From Cordia subcordata (lineage: Eukaryota > Streptophyta > Magnoliopsida > Boraginales > Cordiaceae): a stretch of DNA of 64,000 nt. Where the stretch lies: positions 2,182,501-2,246,500 of the forward strand of contig JAPTOF010000016.1 in assembly GCA_028554755.1 (NCBI GenBank), in the 5' to 3' direction. Positions within the stretch are counted from its first letter, which is position 1, and each line of letters begins with the position of its first letter. The notes below the pieces were generated by a model. That model was not told where the DNA came from. It searched no databases and saw only the letters and a list, made by a program, of their open reading frames with translations. A program made the position numbers and the translations under genes. Of the stretch, positions 12,372-25,601 are shown one piece after another.

Positions 12372-15061
12372 GAAGACCGTAAGCTCACATGTTCTTTGAA
12401 TGGAAAATTTGTCATGTAACAAATATGATCTATATAAACTACTTGTATAGATAAATGCTAATTTAGAATGTCCTAAGAGCAAAACAAAATAAAGAACTTC
12501 AATGAAAGTAATGTGACTAGGTGAATATAGAAATTTATATTCTTAAAAGTTCCTTTTTTTAATTTGGGGGAAATTTTTAATCACTTTGAATTCTTGGAAT
12601 ATTATTTAGTTATAGTAAACTTACCATTATTCTATTCAAATTATTCATTATTCATCTAATTGCAATGTGTTGACACTTAGAGACTTTCTTTTATGAAGTT
12701 ATGTTGAAATTAACTTTATTCTCCTAATCTTGTTGATAGAAAGCATAAATTAATTTTTACTTTTGCTATCAGTTAACATTTCACTGGCTTCCCTATAAGT
12801 TTTTTCTTTTTCTAGTCTCAAATGCATAATTCAATAACCATTATCAATAAGGTATATATTAATACATAAGTACATGTTTAGCACAAGTTGCCACAATATA
12901 CCAAGCAAATGTTTGCCAATTATGAGAACCCTATCGCTTAGTAATGATTTTTATTTTTGCTATTTGACATTGGAAACATAAGAACTTTGAGAAGAAAGAG
13001 AACATAATGGAGTGTATTCTTAATTTTCTTCATTTTCATAAAAAATAAAGAAAGTATATAGATACTAAAACCTTACAACAAGTCCCTTTATATCTAACCA
13101 AGTATAATCAAGCTCCACGCCCTAATAGCCGAAAACTTGAGTCATAATATTATTCGAAGAAAAGAACAAATTGAAAGGATGAATTAAATGCTACCAGATT
13201 AATTAGAAATCTCTTTTCATAGTTAAGTATCGAAATGCATATACAACTTGGAAAGGAATATTATTTTGTTCAATCCATGGTCTGACAGCTCCTCAAGTAA
13301 CATGGTAGACACAGGTAGTTGATAAATAACTCCTTGAGTAGAGCTTTTGTTTTCCCTTTCTTGGTTAAGGAATGGCAATAGGATAATTTTAAAATTGATA
13401 TCCAAATTAACTATTATTTCTGTTATTTTAGAAAAAATAATATTAAAAAATATGAAAAAACATAGAAGGTAGACACAAAAATGAACTAAACGTGCATTTT
13501 CCATCCAAACCTAGCACTACTTTGTCATTCGAAAGACTGACTTGCAAATATGAAACATGAAAAATTAAATTGCTGCAAATGAAATCGTTTATTGATCGAA
13601 ATGAGATTATTAAAAAGATTTAGAGACTATATTCAATATTGTTTGATAAATGTTGAATTTTGAGTCAGTAAGTTGTAGATATAGTCATTAAACATTTAGT
13701 GAGTCGCTTTGGTCCCTCAATTTTAGGTTACTATTCTAAATCCTTCGGTTTGTTTTCCCCCCAACTTGGTCTTCAAAAAGCATAGTGGGAACAAAAAGCT
13801 AACAATAATCCAATACCATCATCTATCCGTTTGAAAATTACTAATTCATTGTTCTACAAAACAATTTTCCACAAGAAAAAAAGCTTAATATATAGAATGT
13901 TGAAAATAATAATTTAAACATGAAAAATGAGATTTGTTAAATAATTTAGGGACTAATTAGACATTTGCAATTTTGGGTGTCTTGTTAAGCAAGCATCCAT
14001 TTAAGAGAGTTTTTCCTACTTGCTCCCTACTCTTAGAAAAACTTTTAGAGAAAAAAGTACCTTCATTGCAATGACTAGTTCTGCGCTTGACTTTACTTGT
14101 AAGTTGATCAAACCTGCTTATATGTAAGTGCAAAAGTAAAAATGATTTGTCTAGTAATTCTTATTTTATTTATAGCAAAAAAATTGCTTGTAAGTAAGTG
14201 AAAAGAAAAGCAGAACCCCGTTTAACAAAGTTGCCCTTACATGAGCAAATATAGGACCCAAGAGAGCAAGATATCAAAAATTAGTGTTGAAATTAAGGAG
14301 TCTAGAGGGTTGAGGCCAAGACCTTGGGAAAAGGCTAGAGTATCGAATCCAAAAAGTTTGGGGTACCACACACGAAAAACTATTAAAAACAAAATTCAAT
14401 GTAATTAATTATTAATAGGTTAAAAAGATTGACATATCCAAGAGATAAGTTGCAGAGATAAGATGATAAAAACATAATGAGGGTGGAGATTGACATTCAC
14501 CAACTGTACACGCATGCATCACATATAGCATGTTGTCCCATGCTTGGATTTAATTTTTATATTATAACTTTGACTTGAACAATTTTTTGTTTCTTCCTCC
14601 AGGTGTTACTCTGTTGTGTTTGTCCACACAAATCAAATTAAACTATTAAAGGGTGATGTAAAGAAAATAATGGATATGTACTAAACTCTTTGGGTGTCCA
14701 CTAAATCAATGCCCATAGACATATATATACATACATATAAATAGCGCTAGTAGCCTTTGTAGGTTACAAACAAGAAGTAATTGGGGACCTTGATGGTACT
14801 TTTTTTTTTCCCATTTTTATTCGTTTGTGCGAGTGTGTTTTGGGGTGGAATGTTAATACAAGAAATTTTAGGTTATTATATCTAGTAGATTAAATTTTTA
14901 AAGAGAATATTGGCACATTTATTTATTTTATTAAAAATATGCTTATTCACATGCAGCATGATCTGTACCAAAATATTTTATTAATAAGTATATTAATAAA
15001 CATGTTTTAAACCTTAAGTTTTGGGCCTCTCGATTTTTAGATTTTAATACCATTAGATTTA
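12372..15061. other. Intergenic DNA, nothing recognised
   Basis: This is AT-rich sequence with scattered short runs. I found no open frame with family similarity and no paired transposon ends. Confidence 0.45.
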
Positions 15062-15330
15062 GATCTGTTTGGCTTTCTTTTTTATTTTTATTTTTCAAGC
15101 TACTTATAAACAAATGCTAGATAAGTAGAGAAGTGTTTAGATAAAATATCCTTTTTATTTGGTCAAATCTCATTGGTTATAGCAATTAAAAATAAAGTTA
15201 AAAGATGGTGCTTTTCTTTGGTTGCTTATAAAAAATTTTACTTGTTTATAAACACAATTTTTCAGACTTGTTTTATTTTTTTAACTTATAAACAAGTTTG
15301 ACCTGCTTATAAGCCCCCCCAAATATCCTC
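15062..15330. mobile_element. Tourist-like (PIF/Harbinger) MITE
   Basis: TTA trinucleotides at 15059-15061 and 15331-15333 flank a 269-bp element whose left end GATCTGTTTGG matches the reverse-complemented right end GAGGATATTTGG imperfectly. A TTA TSD with a G-rich TGTTTGG terminus is typical of Tourist MITEs. The interior carries inverted CTTATAAAC-type repeats. Confidence 0.6.
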
Positions 15331-17397
15331 TTACTAAAAGTTTAAATTTATAGAAATGATATCGGTATATATGCTTATAGTATTACCAAGGAACTTTTTT
15401 GTTTGGGTTTGAAATTAGGTTGAGGTGAATTGTTGCAACAATTTGAACTTTTCGATGCCTCATTTGGTTCTTAGATATTTTGTCCCAATACCTAGTTTTA
15501 GTGTATAATTAGTTTAAAAATACCATACATCACTTTTTCAATATCCTTTCACGTTTTCCTAGATATTTTTTTCTTTCTGGTGTAGACCAAAAACTAATTT
15601 GACGTTTAATATATAAATTTTTACAATTAAAAAGAAGAATAAAATGATAAAAGATGACATAAAATATTATATATTATCATTTTGGTCCTTGCTGGACAAT
15701 ACAATATATATGTATTATTAATAAAGCATGCATCTTTTTCTCTAATGCATGCAATCCTGATTGCTTTAGGAAATATATGCAAAAATCATCATGAATTTGA
15801 GTTGGCGAAGCATGTCAGTGAAGATTGGGGTTTCCATTGTCTGCTTATTGATTCGCATCAATTTTCAATTTGCTAGGAACATGTAAGAATAAGATATTAG
15901 TGATCTTCTGGTGTCACTAGTGATGCAACAAGGCAAACCAAGAATAATGTTCAATAATTAATTATTTAAGTCAATCTTAATTTGTGATTAAGAAAAGTTC
16001 CAATTTAAATGATGTCATGAATTAAATTCAATTCCCCAATGAGTTGTACCACATACACACTATAAGACCCATTTGTTAATATGCAAGACGAAACTTGCGA
16101 AAAGTGATTAATATTTTAAAATTTGATTACATTAACCCTAGCAAAAGAATTTGATTATATTATATAAGTACTATTTTATTTGCTAATTTTAAAAATTGGA
16201 AAGGTTTAACGAAATGTGGTCTTGATGTTGATTGAATTGAGATTGACTTTTTATTTTTACACCCTAGAAAAAGATATATATGAGAAAAGGAGAAAAGGTT
16301 GACTTAATACTAGCTTAATTGCCTCTCCACTTGGAGCTTAGTGGTTGTACGTGGTCCAAATTCTCGAGGTTTCTTCTTCTTCTTTTTTTTTCCAAATATC
16401 CTGTATATATATGTATATCAATTGAGGATTATGAATCCATTTACGGGAGATAACGCATGTTACAGAGTACTAACCGCCTAATTTAAATGATTGAACTTTT
16501 TAGGCAGAGGTAATATTATAAATAGGTGGCTACAAAAAATAATTGAAGTGATCAAGATTTAGATTCGATAAAATATTAAGTAATTATTTGATTTAAAAAT
16601 TTAAATCAGTAAAAAAATTATTATAGATTATTTTTTTTTCCATTTTCTTTTTTTAAAAAAGAGGATCAATATATTAGAGTTAATATCTACTATGTTGATT
16701 TTCTTTCTGGGGATCGAATTATGCGATCTAGCTGAGACCATTTTCTTTGAATATGAAGTTTTGAACTATTGACTACTGAAAATGGTAAAATCAGGTAAAT
16801 TGGATTCGTCCAAGTCAGGACCTTTGAGCTGGTCCAGCCAGGTCAAGTAGCAAACTAAAGGAGCGTTGCGAATTTAAGATACTGATCCGGTGCCAATAGA
16901 GAATATCTTATGCTCAAGTTAATAAAGAGTCTGACATATATATGAATGTTAGAAGTAAATAAGTTTCCACAGCTGGTTACATTAACAATTTATCACCATT
17001 GTTTTCTTTTTTTCTCGTTTGGAGAGTTTTCAAATCCAACTTAATGATTTTAAAAAGAAAAAAGAAATTGGACACCGCCAACGCCACCTTCACGGAAGAG
17101 CGTCGGTTTTGGGTATCTCGAACTGGATTGAAAAAATCATATCGTAATATATTGAAACCGGAAGCTCCATTAATTTCTCTATAATGATTGTATAGAATGT
17201 ATGTGATAAGATATTTTAAATCTTATAAGATATTTCTTATTTTAATAGGAGAAGCATCTCAAAATAGGATCATGCCAAACATACTATAAGACCAAAACAA
17301 AGATTTCGGGCTTCTTCAACAAAAGTAGTTGTTAGCATAGCGGATAGGGTTTAATTATTTAGTTGTTTGCGGATAACTTTTTAATTAGCAACAAAAT
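15331..17397. other. Intergenic DNA, nothing recognised
   Basis: No coding region or bounded element is supported; the sequence is AT-rich with poly(T) runs near 16380 and 16630. Confidence 0.45.
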
Positions 17398-17991
17398 GTG
17401 TTTGGTAACACTAATTATTAGATTAGTTGATGAATGTAAAATAACATAAAAAGACATTGATATAATATTGTTGTTATTCTTATGATAAATATAATTATTA
17501 CTACTATTATAGAAATAAGATAATATATTTTATAGGTGGACATTTATTTTTTACAATAATATTTTAATATCAAAATATTACCAAAATTTTGATAAAACAT
17601 TCACATCAATATTATAAAAATTAATTTTAGTGCATTCAAAATTTATTTTGTAAAAAAAGAAGAACTAATAAAAATTATAATTTTTAGTATATGTTGATTA
17701 GGCAGAATTTGAAATTTATTTTTATATTTTTGTTTAGAAAGAAAAGGTAAAAATATGGAGAAAGATTAGAGTTGTAAAAAAAAAATTAATAAAGAAAGGG
17801 TATAATTACCAAAACAAAATTGAAAAGCTAAAAGCCACCGAGAAGTTAAAATTTTTAACTTTTGAAAAATGTTAGTTAAAATGCTAAAAGCTAATACGAA
17901 AAGCTAGTTACTGAACAAGACTCTTTTAACAAAATAGCATTTTGACTTGATCAAAATGCTAAAAACTACTCCAAAAACTATTGCCAAACAC
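17398..17991. mobile_element. Putative MITE, superfamily unresolved
   Basis: GTGTTTGGTAACA at the left pairs with the reverse complement of the right end, GTGTTTGGCAATA. The interior is AT-rich and non-coding. I could not find a matching TSD, so the borders and class are uncertain. Confidence 0.35.
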
Positions 17992-20680
17992 GTACTTCAT
18001 TTTAGTGTGTTGCTGGGTTTTAGGCTAGGATTATATCGAATATCATATTAAATTGTCCAAAACCTAATCAAACTAAAAGAACTGAATTTTAATCATATAT
18101 ATATATATATATTTCTTTCTTTCTTTCTCTCTTTTTTTCTTTTCTTGATATTAGTCAAGAATCTAAAGTTATAAAGAATATTTTATCAAAATGCACAAAT
18201 AAGTGCTAATCTTATTATCACCGGTTTAACATATTTTATAGCTAAACTTTCTTATTTTTATTCTTTTATTGGTCTTTATGACTTTCGTCATTGTTCTCAT
18301 TTTCATCTTTATGTTTTTATTAGGTATTTGATCATATTCGTTATTTTTAGTATGAATTAATTAGGATGGTTTAGTTATGCTATAGATGATCAAAAATATA
18401 CAAGGAGACACGAATATCCACACTGAATTTTCTTGAAAATTTTAGACAGTACAAACTGAAAGGAAAATTTTTTCTTATGGTACACTTCTGGTTAAAATTT
18501 TTCAAAACTCGACAAGTTTAATATGACTATGGAGATTTTCAATATTCCAAGCCAAAAACTCCAGGCGGTCCAAAATTAGGATTCTCTTGTAGTTATTGAT
18601 GTTCTCAAGTAACTCAGAGGTAAAAATACTATCCATTCATATCATAAATAATTAATTTCAATAATATATTTCAAAATTTGAATTTTCCTTCTCTTTTTTT
18701 TCTTTATATTTCTTTTTCTTTTTTATTAATTATTTAAAAATACTAGTAATTAGGAGAAAATCTAAATCCAGCCATATGAATCGCATTGCAGGAGGGAAGA
18801 ATTCAAAGCGAAAATGGATAGTGCTACAATGAGGAAATCGTTTTCAAATTTTCAATATAGATCACACGTACAGAAATAAATCGTTTTCAAATTTTCAATA
18901 TAAATCACACGTACAGAAATGTGTTACTGCGTGTCAAAAGACGTGTCCAGTTTGCAGTAAATGCAACAATAAATCAACATCTGATAGCAGTTAGCTATCG
19001 AATTCCTGTCTCCCGGCCCTTTTTATTAGTGCATGTAGGGGCACAAAATCTTATTCCCTGGCCACTTTCATCGCCTGATATTTTTTGTCTAAATCCCCAT
19101 GCATGCACATGCATGTTTGCTATAACGACGCGTTACGAGAGGGACGACACAATACTAAAGTTTGGTAAAAAACAGAATCGATTGTGATATGTAAATACAT
19201 TGAATAAGTATAATAATTAAAATAACACGTTGACTTTTTTTTTTTATTAATACACACACGAAAAGATTAACACAATAATGATGGAAAAAAATTTAAGTTT
19301 TATGCGAAGAACAAATGCATTTTTATATATCCCGTAAAAATGTTGATTGTGTTTGCCCGGCAAGAAAATTTACTAAGGATCTCTTTGTATGAGCTAATCC
19401 TCGTGGGACTACCATAGCTAGAGCTCTATTTTAGGTCTTGACCTTACTAAGAAAGGCATTGAGTTCTCAAGAGCAGGCCTTAAATAGGCCTTAAGTCTTA
19501 TAAGAAGTCAAGAAACTTGTGTGTTTTTGTCTTTTTAGTTAAATACATTGTTAGAATTATGAAAAGGGTACCCAGAAAGAAAGACATACCAAAATAAATA
19601 AGTTGTCTTATCATCATTGAAATCTTTATTGTATGTATAATGAAGGAACTGCTCGATCGGTTACAGCTGTTTTCCTATGCTAAGGATAAACTAATAGTAA
19701 ACTACTTGCAAAGAAGTAAAATTACACTAGCACTGTAACTTATGCTACGAATTACACTAAGTTATGCTACTACTAAACCAAACTATGCCACTGTAACGTT
19801 ACGTTAGGCTAGGAATGTAAGGCAAGGTAAAGAAAATTTGTATGGGCTGATCTCAAATTTTTTCCGTTGCATTGATTTGGTCCATATCCTCCTTTTCTTT
19901 CATAAAAAAGGAAGGAGAAGAATTTTCTTTGGTGGATCTCTGTTGATCCTATTTAATCCCTTTCATTTTGAAAGTTGTTTTTATTTCTATATCTCTTTCT
20001 CACTTTCCATACTTTCTTTTGTTTTTTTAGGTTCTTTTTAGTTTCTTAGTAAGAATGGGTGACGATATCTTGTCTAAATAGTATACGTAGGTAATAAATT
20101 AAATAAGAGATAGAATATTAAAGATCCTAGCTGTAGAATTTCTGATGCCCAAACCACTTTCAAACCCCATTAGATTTGCTTCGGAAGCTTGGGTGTCGAA
20201 GTGTTGCGTTCTGAACTTAGATGTGCAACAGCATCAATACTTGGTGCATGACACATGTAAAGCTAGCCACCTTTTCACATTTTGCCTACGTGTGACGTGC
20301 AATGTTCTATCATAATTATTTTTTAATAATAATAGACAAGGTTAAGGATTTGTCTCAAATCAATGTTTATTTTATCTTAATTAATGGGTCACCTGAACAC
20401 AACTAATTTTAAAGATTTAAATGTTTTCGTAGAGAAATTGATAGCCCGCCAGCCTCTATGGGTTAATTAAAAGTGGTCATATAATAACTTATTATGATAA
20501 AAGAGTCTAGGTTAAAATTTATACTCTTGCATAACCAAACTTATACTTAGCCTTTGATTGATCCTAGCTAGTATACACTAGAGAATACAAATATATCTCA
20601 AGAATTCAATATGATTGTGTGATCTATTATCTGGAATAAGTTTTTCGATAATTAAAATAATATGAATTTGTGGCCTTTAA
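17992..20680. other. Intergenic DNA with microsatellite and 43-bp duplication
   Basis: (AT)n followed by (CTTT)n occurs at about 18098-18140. A 43-bp tandem duplication is at 18838-18923. An 88-codon frame at 18921-19187 has no recognisable family and I do not call it a gene. Confidence 0.4.
18838..18923 (+). repeat. 43-bp tandem duplication
   Basis: Two nearly identical units, 18838-18880 and 18881-18923, each contain TCGTTTTCAAATTTTC and CACACGTACAGAAAT. The recency is suggested by only a couple of differences. Confidence 0.9.
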
Positions 20681-21127
20681 CACTATGTTTGGATTTGGAG
20701 GGGAAAGTTCAATAAAGAAAAGGAAAGGAAAGTATTATAAAAGAAAGGAGAAGAAATAATTAATTTTTGTTTGAATTGAAAAATTTTTATAAAAAAAAGA
20801 ATAATGAAGGATTGTGGATTTCTCTTATTTGGATTAGGAAGGAATGCAAGGAAAGGGATAAATTTTATGTCTTTTTAAAATTTTATGTGCAAATGAGAGA
20901 AAAAGATAAAAGAGTCATTTTTAATGAAAAAATTTTCTTTTTCTTCCAAATAACTCTAAATTGAAAGGATTAATTTTAAATGATTTGTATCATCCCTCCT
21001 TTTCCCTTACCCCTTCATTACTTCTTAAACAAATAAGAGAGAGGATTAAAAGACCCTTTCCTTTCGTTTTCTTCCCACCCCCCCCCCCTCTCCCCCCAAA
21101 CACAATCCCTTCATCCCAAACAAGGTG
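20681..21127. mobile_element. Tourist-like (PIF/Harbinger) MITE
   Basis: TAA trinucleotides at 20678-20680 and 21128-21130 flank a 447-bp element. The left end CACTATGTTTGGATT pairs with the reverse-complemented right end CACCTTGTTTGGGAT. The interior is purine-rich on the left and pyrimidine-rich on the right, so it can fold back on itself. Two apparent short reading frames inside it are composition artefacts. Confidence 0.7.
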
Positions 21128-21469
21128 TAAAGCATTTCCAAACACCCGGAAGATTCAGTAGAGTACGTACACGTGTCTTATAACAAGTCCTGAATCACAT
21201 AGTACGCTGCACGCATGCCATTGGCGTCAGTCGAACTAATTTCTTCGTCAAAATTTGAACATTTTTGTGGTGGCATTTTTTGGCTCAACTCTTCGAACCG
21301 ACTATTTGTGTGGTCTTATCCAGAACTGATTTTTGTTGGGAATGTCCATGTAAAAATTTGCCACACGTAAAGCTATTTGTTGAACCTTAACTAGTGGTTC
21401 TAATGTAACATAAAAAAGATGAAAACTATGTACATATGGTTGTTTGAACCAATAATTAGGATAAATTTT

Positions 21470-21700
21470 ACAATTAGTCTTTATTATTATTATTATTTTT
21501 TAAAATAATCTTTATTATTTTAAAATATTTAAATTAATCCTTAATATTTTACAAATATAGTCAGATTAGTCCTTATTATTTAAAAAATTTATATTATTCC
21601 CAATGTTTCACAAAATTAGTCAAACTAGTCCCTATCATTTAAAAATAATTCATACTAGTCTCCAGTATTTTACAAACTTATTTAAGTTAGTCCATGTTTT
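21470..21700 (+). repeat. Degenerate tandem array, about 60-bp unit
   Basis: At least three diverged units repeat the order TTTTACAAA, TTAGTC, TAGTCC, then an A/T stretch. The ACAAA landmark falls at 21551, 21610 and 21672. It is non-coding, and similar phrases just downstream (about 21770-21870) suggest the array once ran further. Confidence 0.65.
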
Positions 21701-23540
21701 TAAAAAAAAATGAATAAAAAAGATTAGGATTAATTTGAATAAGTTTGTAAAAGGGAAAATCACATGTATAGTCCTCAAAGTTGACATGATTTTTTAAGTT
21801 AGTCATACTTGTTTAAAGTGATGCAAATTAGTCCCAAATGTTTTCAAAAACCAATCAAATTAGTCCCTAAGCTTAAGTTGTCATTCTTTTTTCTTTTCTT
21901 TTCTTTTTATTCTTAGTTGATTATAATACCTTGAACTTTTATACTATGAATTTCATTATGAAATATTTTTTAGACAATAAAAGTTTCTAATTTTCATTAA
22001 AAATTTTCAATCAGATGTCTAATGTATCTTATAAAAGTTCACAATAAATCCAAATATACAAAAAATGTAATAACTATCATCCAAAATATTAAATTCCTAC
22101 TATTTTTCTTTCTTTTTGACTAGGAATTCTTACTTAAAAAAATAGATAATCAGATTTCATTTTATAGCCCAAAGGGTAAGATTGTCAATTGCTTTTATGT
22201 TTGAAGTCATTTGGGACATTTTTGTCAAAACCAACGTCCATTCTAATTGTAAGGATTAATTTGATCATAATAATTAAATATTTGAGACTTGTATAAATTA
22301 TTTGAAATAATAAAAATAAAAATTAAAAAATATTTAAATATGAGGAACTTATTTGAATTTAACTCTAATAATTACATAGAGAGGAAGAGATCGACCTCGA
22401 ACACGTGCCACGTAAACCTCGGACAAACATGAAATTAAATTTGGTGCCAAAAACTGTTAACGTTTGTTATTAGCCAAGAACTACGACTTTTCAAATTTTC
22501 TTTTTCTCTTTACAGTTCGGCTGCAGATTCTGCCAACGTGGCTGGACGAGGAAAACTCGAGGACATGACCGTTGCTTGCCTAAAAAAAGATCGACTTTCT
22601 AAGCACGCACGGCTTTGTAAACACGTCATAGTTTATAACCTCGTCAATAGAAAAATACGACAAATTAGGGCATCTAAAACCTCCATAAAGGTATGCATGA
22701 TTTCACCTACAAGATATATTTATTCGTTACTGTACTTAATAGAGAAAATTTATAATCTTATTTATTTTTATCCTCAAACTCTCTCCTAGTCAAGAGCAGG
22801 GAATTTCTCCCCTTTTATTTGTTCGTTCTTATCTAGACAAAGAAATGAGTGAATGAACCAATGTTCAGTAAGGAGAAATTACCCCCAAAAAACAGGTAGA
22901 CTCAAAAGTCAAGAAAAAGACCTAAAAGAGAATATTCTTACATTTATCAATTAATATTAATGAACGAACGTGACCTTGGGCTTAACCTTGAGTCCTCGAC
23001 AAGAGAAATAGAACATAAATTGAAGAACTGTGACAATGCATGTAAAAAAATGCATGAATCAAGGGGCAAAATATTCTTCGATAGAAACATCAAATTAGAG
23101 TAGGTTCATGGCCACAAGAGTTCACCAAATTAAGAATCTTACCCTTTTTTCCTTATCTCATTTAATCTTATCAAGAATTAAAAGGTTCATGTCAGGGACA
23201 AAAACTAAAGGCTTTCTTTTTATAGTAAGTAGTGGTAGTTTCATTTCTTAAATTTCAGGTAAATAATTCATATCAAATAAATCTACTTTGAAATGCATAT
23301 CTGGATCCTCCCATAATGTTGAATTTGATCAAAGACCAATTGTGGTCAAGTGATGAGGGAATCACATGTCCATAATTTATAGATCTTATACACTACTTTT
23401 TTCATGAAAAAGGAAATCTAATTAGCGAACCACTAACTAATAAATCCTAGTCTAAAGATGCGCTAGATGAGTCGATAACAGAACATTCAATAGTGTTGTA
23501 GGAAAACTGAGCCATGCCCCAAGGGCAAACTTATACAGTT

Positions 23541-23662
23541 ACTTTTTTTTCCCTTTCACCCTTCCCTTCACCCTAACGCAACCTCTTATCTCTCATGGGA
23601 TTTGAACCCAAAATTTCACTTCTAGAGGAAATAATCTCAATCACTTGAGTTATCTTCTAATC
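23541..23662 (-). mobile_element. Degenerate tRNA-related SINE-like sequence
   Basis: Read on the minus strand it has an A-box-like AACTCAAGTGATTGAG, a B-box-like GGGTTCAAATCCC, and a tail with GGGTGAAAGGG plus an A-run. The sequence is alignable to 8982-9092, sharing the block after the A box and the tail. It is too diverged for a real tRNA and has no acceptor-stem pairing. Confidence 0.45.
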
Positions 23663-24699
23663 CCAAAACTTATATACACTTTTCAGAAAAGAAAATTGGA
23701 AAAACATAGTTAGTGATCTGGGTTAAAACATTGGTTAATTATTAGCAAAATTGTCTTTTTTTTTTTTTTTCCCCCTCCGAGTCCATGCATGAGAAGATCT
23801 ACAAACCCCAGAGATGATCATTTCTGTAAACATAACGAAAACCAAACTGCACCCGTTTCGACCAAATGTGGTGCGCCACTGATCTTGGTAGGCAACCCTT
23901 CGATTCATCAGCAATCCAAAATCCATGCCTATGCATGCACCAAATCAAGTGTGGACACACATGAAATCTTCACCAGCAGAACAAAAAACATTCTCGTTGG
24001 GCTCTCTGCATCAGTTTCTTACAACCTAGGCATTCATGACGCGTGTAAGGTTATGGGGAACACTGATCAAACCTCCATTGGACCATAATGACTCATGAAA
24101 AATTGTGGACAAGACGATTCTTCATTTTTTTCTTCTGGTGTGTTAATACCTGGGAAAACGAAACCTTCCCATGCAGAAAATATTGCCACCCTTACGTAAT
24201 TATCAACAGTCCCCGTCACCTGTAGGGTTGATAGTTTTTTTTTTTCTTTTTTTTTTTTCAGTCAGTCCTTGTGTACACCGACGAAATTTTATATATGGAT
24301 AGCGACTGGACAAGAATCATGACAGGAGATCGACGAAGGGGTCGTTCGGATTGATTTTCTCTATAAGAGTTTTCTGGACAACTTTTGGAAATATATATAT
24401 TAAAATTTAAATTTAAAGTTTTTGATTTCTAAAAAAGTTGTAGTTTCAATTTTTTAAAAGACAAGACAAATAATTATTGCAAAAAGAAAGTACTTTTTTA
24501 AAAAAAAAATATTTTTCCCTTGAAAAAACCAATCTAAAGAGGTCCTAATATACTGTATTAAGTGATCATTTCACCTCAAAGGTTAAGTTGCTAGAGATGA
24601 ATTTATTATATTTACTATTTTCGACAAATCCTACAGGTAAGAACAAATCTTTTTTTTTTTTTTTTGAGTTTGTTCAAGTTTGTAGTTTCTAAAATCATT

Positions 24700-25601
24700 C
24701 ACCACAACAAATTAAGCTAGTAATTACACATATTGTAGCTTCTAATTATATTTAAAAGTGTAATAAAGTTAATTAGTTACACTTGGCCCAAATGTAAAGA
24801 TTTTTAATGCTACTAAAAATTATACTACACTTATAATGTAACTAACATTTTTTACATTTGAAAATGTAATTAATGTTTGTTACACTTGAAAGTATAAATA
24901 TTATTTGTTATACTTGAAATTATAACTAATTTAGACACAAACCAGATAAACTTCAAACTTTATATAACATTAATTTGAATTCAATTTAAAAAATTAAATG
25001 TGAATATTGACCTAAAATTAAACAAAAACAATTAAGATAAAATTTGAAATGACTTTGTGATGGTTCAACTAATAAGAGCTCTCCTTATATTTATAGGCAC
25101 CATGCTAGTGCAACATGCTAAAAACTTCTGATGTGGGAACTTCACCCTTTTGAAGTGTATGTACTAGTTTAAGAATTTTTGTTACATTTAAAAGTGTAAT
25201 CATTTGGTTACACTTGGAAGTGTAACAATTTCAGTTACACTTGGAAATGTAACTAAAATAAGTGTAACTAAAATGGTTACACTTCCAAGTGTAACAAGAT
25301 GGATGGTATACCAAAAATTAAACAAAAATATTTTCTTACACTTATAAGTGTAACCATACTAAAATATTTTTTAACTATACCAAAAATCCTTTTACTAGAC
25401 TTGCAAGTGTAACTATGCAAATTATTTTTTGTTACACTTCCAAGTGTAACTATATTAAATCATTTTACGATACTTAAAAGTGTAACCATATAAAAAATTA
25501 TACAAAAATATTTTGTTACACTTGAAAGTGTAACTATTTTTTTTATGCTTGTTTCAAGTGTAATAAAAAAAATGTAATCACTAGCATAAAATGTTGTAGT
25601 G
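24700..25601. mobile_element. Non-autonomous CACTA transposon, copy 2
   Basis: The left end CACCACAACAAATTAAGC and the reverse-complemented right end CACTACAACATTTTATGC form the TIR, and ATT occurs on both sides (24697-24699, 25602-25604) as a 3-bp TSD. The interior carries many TTACACTTGGAAGTGTAA palindromes, as in copy 1 at 11380-12371, and no transposase. The elements are members of one family. Confidence 0.88.

Larger units (their letters stand above)
21128..24699. other. Intergenic DNA with a 60-bp array and a SINE-like relic
   Basis: It holds the array at 21470-21700 and the minus-strand SINE-like relic at 23541-23662. A GTG-initiated 83-codon frame at 22538 and a 99-codon frame at 23789 match no family that I know and are not called. 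Confidence 0.4.

Noticed and set aside
18921..19187. 88-codon frame
   Set aside because: No recognisable domain, no start context or splice structure, and it begins within a tandem duplication.
22538..22789. 83-codon frame starting MAGRGK, like a histone H4 start
   Set aside because: It begins with GTG, not ATG, and nothing after the first six residues resembles histone H4.
24700..25601. CRISPR-like array of short palindromes
   Set aside because: Spacing is irregular, the repeats vary, and CACTA ends with a 3-bp TSD explain the structure; the DNA is a plant nuclear sequence.
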